Assembly (NCBI RefSeq): GCF_001660815.1
Contig: NZ_LYMI01000078.1
Location: 95,977-159,976 of the forward strand
Direction: 5' to 3'
Origin: Xanthomonas nasturtii
GTDB lineage: Bacteria > Pseudomonadota > Gammaproteobacteria > Xanthomonadales > Xanthomonadaceae
Length of the DNA: 64,000 nt
Both the position numbers and the translations under genes were made by a program. This document shows positions 53,478 through 63,595 of the stretch, one piece after another. The notes below the pieces were generated by a model. That model was given only the letters and a program-made list of their open reading frames with translations. It was not told the DNA's origin and ran no database searches. How positions within the stretch are numbered: position 1 is the first letter of the stretch; every line of letters begins with the position of its first letter.

Positions 53478-54914
53478 TCACCCGCCCTTGGCGCCCCCAG
53501 CCACCAGCATCGCCTTGGCCTGCTCCAGCTCCACCTGCAAGGTGCTCGCCAGCTCGTCGCGGGCAACGTCGAACTGCTGCTCGCGCACCAGGTCCTTCAC
53601 CGCCACCACGCCGCGCGCCAGCTCGTCGTCGCCGGCCAGCACCACGAAGCGGATGCCTGCGCGGGCGGCGTACTGGAACTGCTTGCCGACCTTCTTCGGC
53701 TCCATCTGCACTTCGGTGTTGATGCCACCGATGCGCAGCCGGCGCGCGATGTCCAGCGCGTCCTCCAGACGGGTTTCGTCCATCAGCGCGACCATCGCCT
53801 GCACGCTGCTTTCGGCGATGCCCTGGATCAGGCCGGCTTCGCGCAACTGCCAGAACAGGCGGGTCAGGCCGATCGAAATACCCACGCCGGGCAATTTGGA
53901 CTTGGTGTAGTGGCTGGCCAGGCTTTCGTAACGGCCGCCCGAGCAGATCGAGCCAATCTGCGGGTGATCGGTGAGCGTGGTCTCGTAGACGGTGCCGGTG
54001 TAGTAGTCCAGCCCGCGCGCGATGGAGAAATTCAGGCAGTACGCGCTCTCCGGCACGCCCAGCGCCTTGACCAGCTCGAGCACTTCGCGCAATTCGGCAA
54101 TGCCCTCGCCCAGCGTCGCACTGGCGCCGACCGAGGCTTCCAGCGCCTGCAACTGCGCCAGCGCATCGGCGTGCCCTGCCGAACGCACCGCCACGAACGC
54201 AAGAATCTTGGCAACCTGCTCGGCCGCAATGCCGAAGCCCTCGCCCACCAGCGTGTCGCGCACATAATCGGCACCACGCTTGTCGATCTTGTCGACCTCG
54301 CGCAGCACCGCCAGCTGCAGCTCGCCTTCGGCCACGCCCAGGCTTTCGAAGAAGCCGCGCAGCAGCTTGCGGTTGTTCAACTGCACCTTGAAGTCGCCGA
54401 TGCCCAACTCGGCGAACACCGCATGGATCACCGCCAGCACTTCGGCGTCGTAGCGGATGCTCAGCGCGTCCTTGCCGATCACGTCGATGTCGCACTGGTA
54501 GAACTCGCGGAAGCGCCCGCGCTGCGCACGCTCGCCGCGATACACGCGCTGCATCTGGTAGCGGCGGAACGGGAAGCTCAGGTCGTGTTCGTGCTCGGCC
54601 ACATACCGCGCCAGCGGCACGGTCAGGTCGAAGCGCAGTGCAAGCTCGGGCAGGCCAGCGGTCTCGGCACCCTCGTCGGCCGCGGCGGCGGCATTGGCCA
54701 GCGCACCGGTGGACTGCACGAAATACACCTGGCGCTCGGTCTCGCCGCCGGATTTGGTCAGCAACACATCGGACAGCTCGAACACCGGGGTTTCGACCGG
54801 CAGGAACCCGAACCGCTCGTAGTTGCGGCGGATGACGTCCAGCATGCGCTGGAACGCGATCTGCTCGCGCGGCAGCAATTCCATGATGCCGGGCGGCGTA
54901 CGGGGCTTGATCAC
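53478..54914 (-). CDS. hisS: Histidyl-tRNA synthetase
   Basis: A 478-residue class II synthetase. Landmarks: the N-terminal [12 protein letters not shown], motif 2 around [24 protein letters not shown], the histidine-specific [12 protein letters not shown] and the C-terminal anticodon-binding domain with [14 protein letters not shown]. The GTG at 54914 has AGGAG before it and starts the family-typical MIKPRTPPG; the upstream ATG at 54998 would add unfamiliar residues. It is just upstream of the his operon, separated by a terminator. The FNR-like gene is divergent. Confidence 0.96.
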   Translation of the reverse strand: MIKPRTPPGIMELLPREQIAFQRMLDVIRRNYERFGFLPVETPVFELSDVLLTKSGGETERQVYFVQSTGALANAAAAADEGAETAGLPELALRFDLTVPLARYVAEHEHDLSFPFRRYQMQRVYRGERAQRGRFREFYQCDIDVIGKDALSIRYDAEVLAVIHAVFAELGIGDFKVQLNNRKLLRGFFESLGVAEGELQLAVLREVDKIDKRGADYVRDTLVGEGFGIAAEQVAKILAFVAVRSAGHADALAQLQALEASVGASATLGEGIAELREVLELVKALGVPESAYCLNFSIARGLDYYTGTVYETTLTDHPQIGSICSGGRYESLASHYTKSKLPGVGISIGLTRLFWQLREAGLIQGIAESSVQAMVALMDETRLEDALDIARRLRIGGINTEVQMEPKKVGKQFQYAARAGIRFVVLAGDDELARGVVAVKDLVREQQFDVARDELASTLQVELEQAKAMLVAGGAKGG

Positions 54915-55022
54915 GAGCGAAACTCCTGCAGGACGAATGTGGCGAACGCACAATTCTACCGGCAGCCGGCCGTGCTGACCGCATGGCGTATCATTCAATG
55001 CGTCCCAGGCAGTGCGTGGTCC

Positions 55023-55784
55023 ATGTACCGGCAGCTTTCAGACCCCAGCGTGACCTGCCCGGCGCCCGGCACGGCATCTGCCAGCGGCGCGCCAGGGTCG
55101 GACTGCGCGCTGTGCGCAGTACGTGGCCGGGCCATTTGCGCAGCGCTGTCGCCGCAGGAAATGGACGCGCTGGATCAGGTGACCCACGCGGCGGCCCATG
55201 CGCCTGGCAGCACCTTGGTGCGTGCCGGCGAGACCCGGCACAACGTCTATACGGTGACCTCCGGCGCGCTGCGCATGGTGCGCACGCTGGCCGACGGGCG
55301 CCGCCAGATCACCGGCTTCGTGCTGCCCGGCGACTACGTCGGGCTCACCGAAACCGCGCAGCACCGCCACGATATCGAAGCCATCGTCGACAGCCACGTG
55401 TGCAGCACCCCGATGGCGCAGATGCGCCAGCTGCGCGAGCGCTACCCGCAGCTGGAGCGCAAGCTGCTGCAGCGCACCAGCATGGAACTGGCCGCCGCAC
55501 AGGACACCGGCCTGCTGCTGGCGCGTCTGCAGCCCAGCGAACGGCTCGCGCATTTCCTGTTGCGGCTAGCCGCCCGCTCCACCCTGCCCGGCGCCAGCGG
55601 CGACAGCGTGGCGCTGCCGATGAGCCGCAGCGACATCGCCGACCACCTCGGGCTGACCATGGAAACGGTGAGCCGCACCTTCACCAAGCTGCGGCAGCAG
55701 CAGCTGATCGCCCTGCCGCAACTGCACCTGGTGCAGATCCTCGATTACGCGGCACTGCGCAGCCTGGCCGGCGATACGGTGTGA
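55023..55784 (+). CDS. FNR-type oxygen-sensing transcriptional regulator
   Basis: A 253-residue Crp/Fnr-family regulator. The N-terminal region has Cys28, Cys31 and Cys39 in a C-x2-C-x7-C pattern ([14 protein letters not shown]) plus a central Cys127, the set needed to bind an oxygen-labile [4Fe-4S] cluster; another Cys12 lies nearby. The cNMP-binding-like barrel follows, then a dimer helix, and the [27 protein letters not shown] contains the E..SR contact of the FNR group. The x7 spacing is more like alphaproteobacterial FnrL/FixK than E. coli FNR (x5). ATG 55023. It is divergent from hisS. Probably controls microaerobic metabolism; targets cannot be read here. Confidence 0.9.
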   Translation: MYRQLSDPSVTCPAPGTASASGAPGSDCALCAVRGRAICAALSPQEMDALDQVTHAAAHAPGSTLVRAGETRHNVYTVTSGALRMVRTLADGRRQITGFVLPGDYVGLTETAQHRHDIEAIVDSHVCSTPMAQMRQLRERYPQLERKLLQRTSMELAAAQDTGLLLARLQPSERLAHFLLRLAARSTLPGASGDSVALPMSRSDIADHLGLTMETVSRTFTKLRQQQLIALPQLHLVQILDYAALRSLAGDTV

Positions 55785-55869
55785 GGGGTGATGGCGGATG
55801 GGTCGGTTTGATCGATGCGCCAGTATGCGTTTGCCCAAGCAGTCGGCCGGGTCGTTCGCATACAACCAC

Positions 55870-56613
55870 TCAGCGGCCGGCCACCGTACCCGCTCCCGCC
55901 CCGCCGCAGCCGCCGCTCAGTAGTTGCGACTGACGCAGCCAGGCGCGGTCCGGGTAATAGGCGAACACGAAGGCGCCTTCGCGCAAGGTATCGATCAACT
56001 GCCTGGCCACCGCCGGCCGCACGGCCGGGCAGCCCAGGCTGCGGCCGAGCCGGCCCTGGGTGCGGATGATGGCTTCGCTGACATACGGCGCGCCATGGAT
56101 GACGATGGCGCGGTCGCGCGCGTGGTCGTTGAACCCCGGCTCCAGGCCCTTGAGCCGTAACGAGTAGCCGTTATGGCCGGTATACGACTCCTGCGCGGTG
56201 AAGGCGCCCAGGCTGGACTGGAAGCTGCCGTCGTTGTTGGAAAACTTCGCCGCCAGGTTCTCGCCGGTATTGCGCCCATGCGCGACCCACTCCTGGAACA
56301 ACAAGCGCTGCTTGTCCAGATCGAACACCCACAGCCGGCGCTCGGTGGAGGGGCGGCTGTAATCGATGACGCTGAGCACCCGCTCGGCGCCCACCTGTTG
56401 GCGGCGGCGGGCGCATTGCAGCGCTTCGGTGGCCAGGGCCAGCACCTGGCGATCCAGCGACGGCGCCTGACGCGCCAGTGCCTCGACCAGGCCGACGCGC
56501 GGCGCGCCCAGTGGCGACAGCGGAGAAACAGCTACGGCATCGGCCGCCCTGGCCGTACCAGCGGTAGCCCATCCGCATAACGCGGCGGCAACGGCGATCA
56601 ATCGATAAGACAT
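55870..56613 (-). CDS. Murein L,D-transpeptidase catalytic-domain protein (YkuD superfamily)
   Basis: A 247-residue periplasmic protein with a signal peptide (LIAVAAALCGWATAGTARA). The YkuD_2-type domain has IVIHGAPYVSEAIIRTQGRLGRSLGCPAVRPAVARQLID, with the catalytic His and the SxGCPA cysteine near residue 205. Such enzymes form or remodel 3-3 peptidoglycan cross-links. ATG 56613 is used since the signal peptide begins there. It is convergent with the FNR-like gene and lies downstream of thrC on the same strand. Confidence 0.9.
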   Translation of the reverse strand: MSYRLIAVAAALCGWATAGTARAADAVAVSPLSPLGAPRVGLVEALARQAPSLDRQVLALATEALQCARRRQQVGAERVLSVIDYSRPSTERRLWVFDLDKQRLLFQEWVAHGRNTGENLAAKFSNNDGSFQSSLGAFTAQESYTGHNGYSLRLKGLEPGFNDHARDRAIVIHGAPYVSEAIIRTQGRLGRSLGCPAVRPAVARQLIDTLREGAFVFAYYPDRAWLRQSQLLSGGCGGAGAGTVAGR

Positions 56614-56714
56614 GCAACAACCCACAGCGGACGCGGCACCACAGCGGGGCCGCACCCTCCTACAAATAGCCCCATGCGGGCCAGTTTCAAGCCCGGCTGG
56701 CTGAACGCATTGGG

Positions 56715-58022
56715 TCAGGCGGCATCGGCAAGCAGACGCTGCCGGAAAGCCGCGTAGTCCGGCGCCAGTGCTTCGGCGTGGGCCGGGCGCTGTAACAATG
56801 CGGCCAGCGCCGGCGGAACCTCCACCGCCCGGCCGATCAACGGCTCCACCACGCCCTCGAACTTGGCCGGATGCGCGGTGGCTGCCACTGCCCAGTCGCC
56901 TGTGCCGCCCTCCGCCCCTTCGGCGCGCAGCTGCTCGAGTACATGCACTGCGGTGGCGGTATGCGGGCAATGCACCTCGCCGTAGCGCGCAAAGCGCTGC
57001 TGCACGGTGTGGCGAATCGCCGCATCGTCCACCGACAGGGCCCGGAACTCCTCGCGCAAGGCAGCATCGTCGCCGTGGTAGAGCCAACGCAAGCGTTCGA
57101 AATTGCTGGGTGCACCGACGTCCATCGCATTGGCCAGCGTGGCCACGCTGGGTTGTGGCGCGTAGGCATCGCCGGCGAAATAGTCCGGCAGCACATGATT
57201 GGCGTTGGATGCCAGTGCGATGCGGCCCAGCGGTACCCCGAGCGCGCGCGCAATGATCGCCGCCAGCCCGTTGCCCAGGTTGCCGGTTGGCACCACCAGA
57301 TTGAGCACACTGCCCAAGGCTGCATGGTGCTGCAGGGCGGCATGCGCGTAATAACTCATCTGCGGCAGCAGCCGGCCCAGGCTGATGCTGTTGGCCGAAC
57401 TCAGCGGCACCTGCGCCTGCAACGCCGCATCGTTCAAGGCTTGCTTGACCATCGCCTGGCAATCGTCGAACGAACCAGCCACACGCAAGGCCTGGATGTT
57501 GTCGCCGAAACAGCCCAGCTGGTGCGCCTGCCGTGGCGACACGCGGCCATCCGGATACAGCACCACCACGCGCAGGCCGGGTTGGCGATGGAACGCGGCG
57601 GCCACCGCTGCGCCGGTGTCGCCCGAGGTGGCCACCAGGATGGTGAGCGGGCGGTCTTCGCTACGGCGCAGGCGGGTCAGGCAGGCGGCCAGAAAGCGCG
57701 CGCCGAAATCCTTGAACGCAGCGGTGGGCCCGTGAAACAGCTCCAGCGCGTAATCGCCCGGCGTGCCCAGCGCCACCAACGGCGCCGGGAAATCGAAAGC
57801 TTCAGCGCAGATGGCCGGCAGCTCGGCCGCCAGCGCGTCGCCTTCGAAAAACGGCTGCAGCAGCGTGGTGGCGGTGTCGGCCAGATCTGCGCCTGCATCG
57901 AGCGCGCGCGCGGGCGGAAGGGTCTGCGGCACGTACAGGCCGCCATCGGGCGCCAGGCCGGCGGCAATGGCCTGGCTCAGACTTGCGGCGGGCGCACCGC
58001 CACGGGTGGAGATGAAGTTCAT
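56715..58022 (-). CDS. thrC: Threonine synthase
   Basis: A 435-residue PLP enzyme that converts O-phosphohomoserine to threonine. Marks are STRGGAPAASLSQAIAAGLAPDGGLYVP, the PLP lysine in TAAFKDFGARFLAA (about 105-118), VATSGDTGAAVAAAF and VVPTGNLGNGLAAI. ATG 58022. An EthD-like gene on the opposite strand lies between it and thrB, so thrC is not directly continuous with thrAB. Confidence 0.96.
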   Translation of the reverse strand: MNFISTRGGAPAASLSQAIAAGLAPDGGLYVPQTLPPARALDAGADLADTATTLLQPFFEGDALAAELPAICAEAFDFPAPLVALGTPGDYALELFHGPTAAFKDFGARFLAACLTRLRRSEDRPLTILVATSGDTGAAVAAAFHRQPGLRVVVLYPDGRVSPRQAHQLGCFGDNIQALRVAGSFDDCQAMVKQALNDAALQAQVPLSSANSISLGRLLPQMSYYAHAALQHHAALGSVLNLVVPTGNLGNGLAAIIARALGVPLGRIALASNANHVLPDYFAGDAYAPQPSVATLANAMDVGAPSNFERLRWLYHGDDAALREEFRALSVDDAAIRHTVQQRFARYGEVHCPHTATAVHVLEQLRAEGAEGGTGDWAVAATAHPAKFEGVVEPLIGRAVEVPPALAALLQRPAHAEALAPDYAAFRQRLLADAA

Positions 58023-58195
58023 GGTGACTCCAGACAAAGCGAGAACGAGGTGGGCAACGCGGCATTGCCCGAGAACGCGGAGACCGGGATGGGCGGTTGG
58101 GCCGATGTCGGTGCCCTGGCCGCACCCGGCCAGATGGTCATCCACCGCCGGCGCCACGGCGCTATGCTGCGGGCACCTTTCCGTGGAGCAGGCAG

Positions 58196-58510
58196 ATGAT
58201 CAAGGTCAGCGTGATGTACCCGTACCGCGACGGCGCCCGCTTCGACCACGCCTACTACCGCGACACCCACATGCCGCTGGTGAGCGCACGGATGGGCGCG
58301 GCCTGCCTGAGCTACACGGTGGATAAAGGCATCAGTAGTGGCGAGCCGGGCAGCACCCCGCCCTACATCGGCATGTGCCACATCTTTTGCGAATCGGTGG
58401 AGGCCTTCGGCGCCAGTTTCGGGCCGCATGCTGGCGAAATCCTGGGCGATATCGCCAATTACACCGACCTGACCCCGGTGATGCAGATCAGCGAAGTGGT
58501 GGTCGACTAA
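58196..58510 (+). CDS. EthD-domain protein inside the thr locus
   Basis: A 104-residue dimeric alpha+beta-barrel-type protein of the EthD family, recognised by IKVSVMYPYRDGARFDHAYYRDTHMPLV at the N-terminus. Some members help degrade ethers, others have unknown roles. ATG 58196 follows GGAGCAGGCAG. It is on the plus strand between thrB and thrC, which are on the minus strand, so thrB and thrC reading through it would be antisense. The protein seems intact. Confidence 0.85.
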   Translation: MIKVSVMYPYRDGARFDHAYYRDTHMPLVSARMGAACLSYTVDKGISSGEPGSTPPYIGMCHIFCESVEAFGASFGPHAGEILGDIANYTDLTPVMQISEVVVD

Positions 58511-58584
58511 GTCGCAGGTCGCGCGCAGCAGGCCAGACCTGTTGTAAGCGTTCTGCGGCCTGTTGTCATTGCGGGCATGCTGCT

Positions 58585-59598
58585 TCATTCGAGCAACCGC
58601 GCTGCCGGGCTTGCGATCGGCGACACCCAGGCCTGGCTAGCGAAACCTGCTGCAGCAAACCCGGCCTGCACGGCCGGTGCCGCAGCGTCTGCAGCGGCGC
58701 GCGATTCGAACCAGGCAAACACGCTTGGCCCGGCGCCGGAAATGCTGGCACCCAACGCGCCGTGTTCCAGCGCTGCCTGCTTGGCGTCCGCGAAGCCGGC
58801 GATCAATGGTGCGCGACGCGGTTCGATCAGCACATCGCGCAGGCCTGCGCGTACCAGGCCCGCATCGCCGGCATGGCAACCGGCCAGCACCAGCGCCAGA
58901 TTGGTGCTCTGCGCGACGAACTCGCGCAGCTGATACGCGCCGGCCAGGGCTTCGCGCGCGCGCCGCGTTTCCAGCGCTGCATCAGGATGCACCAGCAAGC
59001 TATGCCAGGCTGCCGGCACTGCGATCGGCACCAGGCGCTCCAGCGTGCACAACACCAGCCCGCCTAAAAACAGCGGCCCCAGGTTGTCGCCGTGGCGGCT
59101 ACCGCTGGCCACTGCTTCACCATCGAGCGCGTACTGGTAGAGCTGGTGGTGGTCCAGCGGCGAGGCCAGCAGCGCGTTTGCCGCAACCAACGCCGCCACG
59201 CACGACGCAGCAGAGCCGCCCATACCCGAGCTCAGCGCAATGCCCTTGTCGATCTCGATTTCAAACCCGTAAGGCAGCTGCAATGCGGCACGCAGCGACA
59301 TCAACGCAGCGCCTGCGGTATTGCGTTCGGCGTCGAGCGGCAGCGCCACGGTCGTGCCGCGAATCGCCGCGATGCGCACTGCAGGTTCTTCGATGCGGCG
59401 CACGGTGACGGTATCGCCGACGCCATCGATCGGGTAACCGAGCAGGTCGAATCCCACCGCCACGTTCGCAACCGATGCCGGCGCGAAGGCACGCGCTTCG
59501 TGCAGCCCGTGCTTGCCGACAGAAGCGCCATCACTATTGTGCGCACGCGCCACCGTTGCTTGGCTCTCGCCGGTCTGGCCGACAACTACCTGCGTCAC
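58585..59598 (-). CDS. thrB: Homoserine kinase
   Basis: A 337-residue GHMP kinase that phosphorylates homoserine. The phosphate loop is [18 protein letters not shown] (about 120-137); other motifs are [17 protein letters not shown] near the N-terminus and [16 protein letters not shown] near the C-terminus. The GTG at 59598 overlaps the thrA stop (GTGA), giving strict coupling. The first ~35 residues before the GHMP core are longer than in E. coli, so an internal start is possible but no better candidate has a ribosome site. Confidence 0.93.
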   Translation of the reverse strand: MTQVVVGQTGESQATVARAHNSDGASVGKHGLHEARAFAPASVANVAVGFDLLGYPIDGVGDTVTVRRIEEPAVRIAAIRGTTVALPLDAERNTAGAALMSLRAALQLPYGFEIEIDKGIALSSGMGGSAASCVAALVAANALLASPLDHHQLYQYALDGEAVASGSRHGDNLGPLFLGGLVLCTLERLVPIAVPAAWHSLLVHPDAALETRRAREALAGAYQLREFVAQSTNLALVLAGCHAGDAGLVRAGLRDVLIEPRRAPLIAGFADAKQAALEHGALGASISGAGPSVFAWFESRAAADAAAPAVQAGFAAAGFASQAWVSPIASPAARLLE

Positions 59599-62102
59599 AG
59601 CCGCGCGCCCTCGCCCGCCGCCACGCGCAACAGATCGGCGAATACGCCGGCTGCGGTCACTTCCGGACCGGCGCCCGGGCCCTGCACCACCAACGGGTTC
59701 TCGCAATAGCGCCGCGTGGTGAACTGCACCACGTTGTCGGTCAGACGCAGGTTGGCGAATGCGTGATCGGCAGGCAGCTCGACCAGGCCCACGCTGGGCG
59801 CGCGGTCCGGCGGCAGTTGCGCCACATAGCGCAGCACATTGCCGCGTGCACGCGCGTCGGCCAGACGCTGCGCAAAGGCCGCATCCACCTCGGGCAAGCG
59901 CGCGATGAAGTCGTCCACGCTGGCCTGGCGCAATGCTTCCGGCACCAGGCTTTCCACCTGCACGTCTTCCAGGCTGATCGCACGCCCTGCTTCGCGCGCC
60001 AGGATCACCAGCTTGCGCGCCACATCCACGCCGGACAGATCATCGCGCGGGTCCGGTTCGGTATAGCCCATGCCGCGCGCCTGCGTCACCAGTTCGGCGA
60101 ACGGCACGCTGCCGTCGTATTTGTTGAACAGCCACGCCAGCGTGCCGGAGAAGATGCCTTCGATCGAGGTCACCGCATCGCCGGTATCGACCAGATCGCG
60201 CAGCGTGGTGATCACCGGCAAACCCGCGCCGACGGTCGCCTCGTAACGGAAGCGCGCGCCGCTGGCGTCGGCCGCTGCGCGGATGGCCTCGTAGCGCGCC
60301 AGCGGGCCGGAACCGGCCTGTTTATTCGGCGTCACCACATGGATGCCGGCCGCCAGCCAACCCGCGTAGCGGTCGGCCACTTCGGCGCTGCCGCTGCAAT
60401 CGATGATCACCGTGTGCGGCAAATGCGCGGACAGCAGATGCGTGGTGAAGCGCTCCAGGTCGGTCGGCGTAGCGGCCGATGCGAACGCATCGCGCCAATC
60501 GCCGACCAGTCCACGTTCGTCCAGCAGCATGCGACCGCGCGACACCACAGCGCGCAGGCGTAGATCCAGGTTGGCCTTGCCCAGCAACTGCGGTTGCGCA
60601 ATGCGCAGCTGATCCAGCAACGCAGCGCCGACATTGCCGGGCCCGATCACGCCCACCGAAAAGGTCTGCGGCGACAACCAGAAACCGGCGTGCGCCGCGC
60701 GCAAGGCCTTGGTCGCATGCGCCGCATCGATGGCTACCGAGATGTTGCGTTCCGACGAGCCCTGCGCAATCGCCAGGATATTGACCTGCGCGCGCCCCAA
60801 CGATTCAAACAGGCGCGCCGCAACGCCAGGCTGCCCGGCCATGCCATCGCCCACCGCCGCCAGCACGCTGATGCCGGTGGTGAGCTGCACGCGCTGCACC
60901 TGGCCGACCGTGAGTTCATGCGCAAATGCCTGCAGCAGCGCATTGCGCGCACGCTCGGATTCGTGCTGTTTGACCACGCAACAGATCGAATGCTCCGACG
61001 AGCCTTGCGAGATCATCACCACCGAGACCTGCGCCGTGCGCAGCGCTGCAAACACGCGCTCGGCCGTACCCGGCACGCCGATCAGGCCGGTCCCTTCCAG
61101 ATTGAGCACCGCCAGATCCGGGCTCAGCGTCAGCCCCTTGATCGGCCCACTCACCGCGCTGCTGGCGGTGATGCGTGTGCCAGGATGTTCGGGCTGGAAG
61201 GTGTTGCGGATGATGATCGGCAAGCCGCGCTCGATGGCCGGCGACATCGTCTGCGGGTGCACTACCTTCGCACCGAAATAGGCCAGCTCGCACGCCTCGT
61301 CGTAGCTCAGCGTTTCCAGCTGCACCGCTTCAGGCACCACGCGCGGGTCAGCCGAGAGCACGCCATCCACGTCGGTCCAGATATGCAGCTCGTCGGCATT
61401 GAACAGCGCCGCAAAGATCGCACCCGAGTAATCGCTGCCGTTGCGCCCCAGCGTGGTGATGCGGTCGGCACGATCGCGCGCCACAAACCCGGTCACCACC
61501 ACCCGCGTTTGCGGATGCGCCTGCCGCCACGTGGCAAGGCGCTGCGCACTGACGTCCCAATCCACATCCACGCCAAGCTCGCCGCGATTGACCACCAGCA
61601 CGTCGCGCGCGTCCAGCACCGCGCAGTCTTCGCCGATGGCGCGGAAGTGGTCGCCCAGCAACTGCGCCGAATACACCTCGCCCAGACCCTGCACGCGGTC
61701 CAGTACCTCACGCGGCAACTCGCCGATCACCGCCAATGCACCCAGGATCTGCGACAGATGTTCGAAGCGCTCGTCCAGCCATTCCACCGTTGGCCCGGAA
61801 TGCTCGCCAAGCAAGGCCACCGCTGCACCGCGATGGCGCGCGCGGGTTTCATGCCAGCGCTCGCGCCACTCGGGGCGATCTTTTGCGGCCAGTTCGGCCA
61901 GCTCGATCAAGGCATCGGTGACGCCCTTCATCGCCGACACCACGGTGACCTGCACCGTCTCGTCGCGGGCGAGCAACAACTGCGCCACATGCCGATACCG
62001 CTCGGCATCGGCCACGGAGGTGCCGCCGAACTTGTGCACCAAGGTGCGGTGGGATGGCGCCGGCGCGGCGGCAGGGTCGAGCGAAACAGCAAGCGATGAC
62101 AT
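59595..62102 (-). CDS. thrA: Bifunctional aspartokinase / homoserine dehydrogenase
   Basis: An 835-residue fusion enzyme of threonine synthesis. The N-terminal aspartokinase has [15 protein letters not shown] (about 22-36), then ACT repeats in the middle with the STIC-like regions around [36 protein letters not shown]. The homoserine dehydrogenase half starts [17 protein letters not shown] near 480 and contains [17 protein letters not shown]. Threonine usually inhibits it. ATG 62102 with AACGAGG upstream. A threonine-rich leader and a hairpin precede it, so it is probably attenuated. Confidence 0.97.
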   Translation of the reverse strand: MSSLAVSLDPAAAPAPSHRTLVHKFGGTSVADAERYRHVAQLLLARDETVQVTVVSAMKGVTDALIELAELAAKDRPEWRERWHETRARHRGAAVALLGEHSGPTVEWLDERFEHLSQILGALAVIGELPREVLDRVQGLGEVYSAQLLGDHFRAIGEDCAVLDARDVLVVNRGELGVDVDWDVSAQRLATWRQAHPQTRVVVTGFVARDRADRITTLGRNGSDYSGAIFAALFNADELHIWTDVDGVLSADPRVVPEAVQLETLSYDEACELAYFGAKVVHPQTMSPAIERGLPIIIRNTFQPEHPGTRITASSAVSGPIKGLTLSPDLAVLNLEGTGLIGVPGTAERVFAALRTAQVSVVMISQGSSEHSICCVVKQHESERARNALLQAFAHELTVGQVQRVQLTTGISVLAAVGDGMAGQPGVAARLFESLGRAQVNILAIAQGSSERNISVAIDAAHATKALRAAHAGFWLSPQTFSVGVIGPGNVGAALLDQLRIAQPQLLGKANLDLRLRAVVSRGRMLLDERGLVGDWRDAFASAATPTDLERFTTHLLSAHLPHTVIIDCSGSAEVADRYAGWLAAGIHVVTPNKQAGSGPLARYEAIRAAADASGARFRYEATVGAGLPVITTLRDLVDTGDAVTSIEGIFSGTLAWLFNKYDGSVPFAELVTQARGMGYTEPDPRDDLSGVDVARKLVILAREAGRAISLEDVQVESLVPEALRQASVDDFIARLPEVDAAFAQRLADARARGNVLRYVAQLPPDRAPSVGLVELPADHAFANLRLTDNVVQFTTRRYCENPLVVQGPGAGPEVTAAGVFADLLRVAAGEGARL

Positions 62103-62148
62103 CGACAGACCTCGTTAGGGAGGCCCCGTCCGCTTCAGGTGAGAGGGA

Positions 62149-62179
62149 GGCCCCCGCATCCTGATCCGGGTGCGGGGCC
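62149..62179 (-). promoter_or_regulatory. Attenuator-like hairpin before thrA
   Basis: A GC-rich stem (GGCCCCGCA with TGCGGGGGCC on the minus strand, one-base bulge) follows the leader peptide stop by about 14 bases. It is not followed by a T tract; instead GGCCTCCC recurs at about 62118-62127, which could support alternative pairing. The layout is that of the E. coli thr attenuator. The terminator strength is uncertain. Confidence 0.65.
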
Positions 62180-62193
62180 GTTGTTTTCGGAAG

Positions 62194-62325
62194 TTACGCG
62201 AAGACGACGGACCGCACCGGGCAAATGGTGACGGTGGTAATGATGGTGGTAATACCGGCCACGCCCGTGCCCGCCCGCAGCAGCGGCTGGCAAGGAAGCG
62301 AAACGGTGGCGGAGGCGTTACCCAT
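62194..62325 (-). CDS. thrL: thr operon leader peptide
   Basis: A 43-residue leader starting at ATG 62325 (or 48 residues from an in-frame ATG at 62340) with the run GVAGITTIITTVTICPVR near its end: five threonine and four isoleucine codons within ten codons, the same pattern as E. coli ThrL. It ends at TAA 62194, just before a stable hairpin and 92 bp before thrA. When charged tRNA-Thr or tRNA-Ile is scarce, ribosome stalling here would relieve termination. Confidence 0.82.
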   Translation of the reverse strand: MGNASATVSLPCQPLLRAGTGVAGITTIITTVTICPVRSVVFA

Positions 62326-62691
62326 GCCTGCAAAAGACATCACCGGGCCGAGGCCTGTCAAGCAGTCCGTCAATGGGCGTGCGCCTGCTGCCACAGCCCT
62401 GAGCAGAAAACCTTGCGGCTCAAAGATTTAAGCAACGCGCTCGCAAGCAATTGATTGCTATGGAAACTTTTCGAGCCGCCTCAGCAGGCGGCGCTGCGCA
62501 GGTTTCGAACATGGATGGACGCTGTCGTGCAACCCGGCCAATGCGATGCAGCTGACGGATCACTTACGCGCGAATGCATCGGATCGTTGCCGGTGCCACT
62601 GCACGTCCAGCAGCAGGTCACTTCGCCTCAGGTGACAGACCGTCGCCATCGCTGTGCCAGTCGGTGCAAATCAGCAAGGTCGGCACAGAGA
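62326..62691. other. thr promoter region and unassigned sequence
   Basis: About 366 bp between the leader peptide and tspO. The thr promoter should lie at the leader end. A GCCGCC/GGCGGC hairpin occurs near 62475-62492. An open frame at 62455-62793 overlaps tspO and shows no family; it is not called. Confidence 0.4.
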
Positions 62692-63150
62692 TCAGCCAAG
62701 CATCTGCGGATTGAGTTGCCAGACCGAATAATTGAGCGCGGCCGCAAAGCTCACCCATGCCAAGTAGGGCACCAACAACCACGCGGCCACTGAGTTCCGC
62801 TTCGCAAATACGCCGATCGTTGCCGCAAGCGTCAACCACAGCAGCACGATATCGGCGAAGGCCCATGCACCCATGTGCCACGCAAAGAACAACCAGCTCC
62901 ATAGTCCGTTGAGCGCCAGCTGCAAGATGAACATGCCCAGCGCCAAACGCGCCCCGGCCCAGCCCCCGCGCCGCCATACCAACCAGACCGCCACCGCCAT
63001 CATCCCGTACAGCGCAGTCCAGACCGGCCCGAACAACCACCCCGGCGGCGCCCATGCTGGACGCTGCAACTCGGCATAGAAGCTGGCCGCCTGGATCGAC
63101 GCCAACGCGCCCAATCCGGCGACGGCGTAACACAGCGCCAGCCAGCCCAA
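62692..63150 (-). CDS. tspO: TspO/MBR-family membrane protein, N-terminus disrupted
   Basis: A 152-residue five-helix tryptophan-rich sensory protein. Family marks: RPAWAPPGWLFGPVWTALYGMMAVA (about 30-54), LNGLWSWLFFAWH, and VPYLAWVSFAAALNYSVWQLN at the C-terminus. The frame as written begins with TTG 63150. However, an ATG at 63193 opens a frame (MTQDISKK) that would join this one if the A7 run at 63175-63169 had six A, restoring the RWFGLLGWLALCYAVAG continuation typical of TspO. So the N-terminus is frameshifted here by one base, or relies on slippage, or is a sequencing error. TspO proteins bind porphyrins and cholesterol-like ligands. Confidence 0.85.
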   Translation of the reverse strand: MGWLALCYAVAGLGALASIQAASFYAELQRPAWAPPGWLFGPVWTALYGMMAVAVWLVWRRGGWAGARLALGMFILQLALNGLWSWLFFAWHMGAWAFADIVLLWLTLAATIGVFAKRNSVAAWLLVPYLAWVSFAAALNYSVWQLNPQMLG

Positions 63151-63168
63151 TAGTCCAAACCATCGAGA

Positions 63169-63175
63169 TTTTTTT
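63169..63175 (-). other. A7 homopolymer causing a tspO frame break
   Basis: Seven consecutive A on the coding (minus) strand (T7 on plus). Removing one A fuses the ATG-started frame (63193) with the TspO frame. Confidence 0.75.
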
Positions 63176-63433
63176 CGAGATGTCCTGCGTCATGACCGTG
63201 ATGGGTTGAGATCGACAGCAACTAGCGTGGCAGACCACTTGTGCAAGCGACGCGTAAGAAGGGCGGCCACTCGTAGCTTCCCGCATCAAGAAACAACCTT
63301 GGACTCTTGGTAGCCATCCACCAGCTCCCTAGGCACGCTTATCAGAGACCCACTTTGCCGGATTAATTCAACAGCACAGCTTCATTGGTCCAGCTGCTCC
63401 GTCAACCTCTCGCGCAGCGCGAGACGCTGATGA

Positions 63434-63564
63434 GACGTTCGCCGATGGAACCCGGTTTCACCATGGTTAGAAAGCTCGCACGCTTTGCCGGAAGCTGTAC
63501 GGGCGCCAATGACGCTGCTGCTTTGAAACCTGTGAAATCACAGGGTAAAGCTGACCCGTTAATT
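63434..63564. repeat. Direct repeat unit 1 (~130 bp)
   Basis: Pairs with 63596-63723 in direct orientation, spaced 162 bases apart. In the 102-base aligned core there are 13 mismatches and no gaps; about half are synonymous if the frame is read. Confidence 0.85.
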
Positions 63565-63585
63565 GCACCTGACCCCGTTCTTTAG
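63463..63585 (+). CDS. Small repeat ORF, copy 1
   Basis: A 40-residue frame beginning MVRKLARFAGSCTGANDAAA and ending PLIAPDPVL. The surrounding DNA (63434-63564) is a direct repeat of 63596-63723. The peptide aligns without gaps to copy 2 over 34 residues. It may be a dispersed repeat rather than a true gene; similar peptides (..GKSQGKADPLI..) recur in Xanthomonas annotations by my recollection. Confidence 0.4.
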   Translation: MVRKLARFAGSCTGANDAAALKPVKSQGKADPLIAPDPVL

Positions 63586-63595
63586 GCGCCGATCG

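Noticed and set aside
60594..62099. 501-residue plus-strand frame opposite thrA
   Set aside because: Shadow of thrA with no homology pattern.
62455..62793. 112-residue plus-strand frame before tspO
   Set aside because: Overlaps tspO antisense, has no recognisable motif and no ribosome site.
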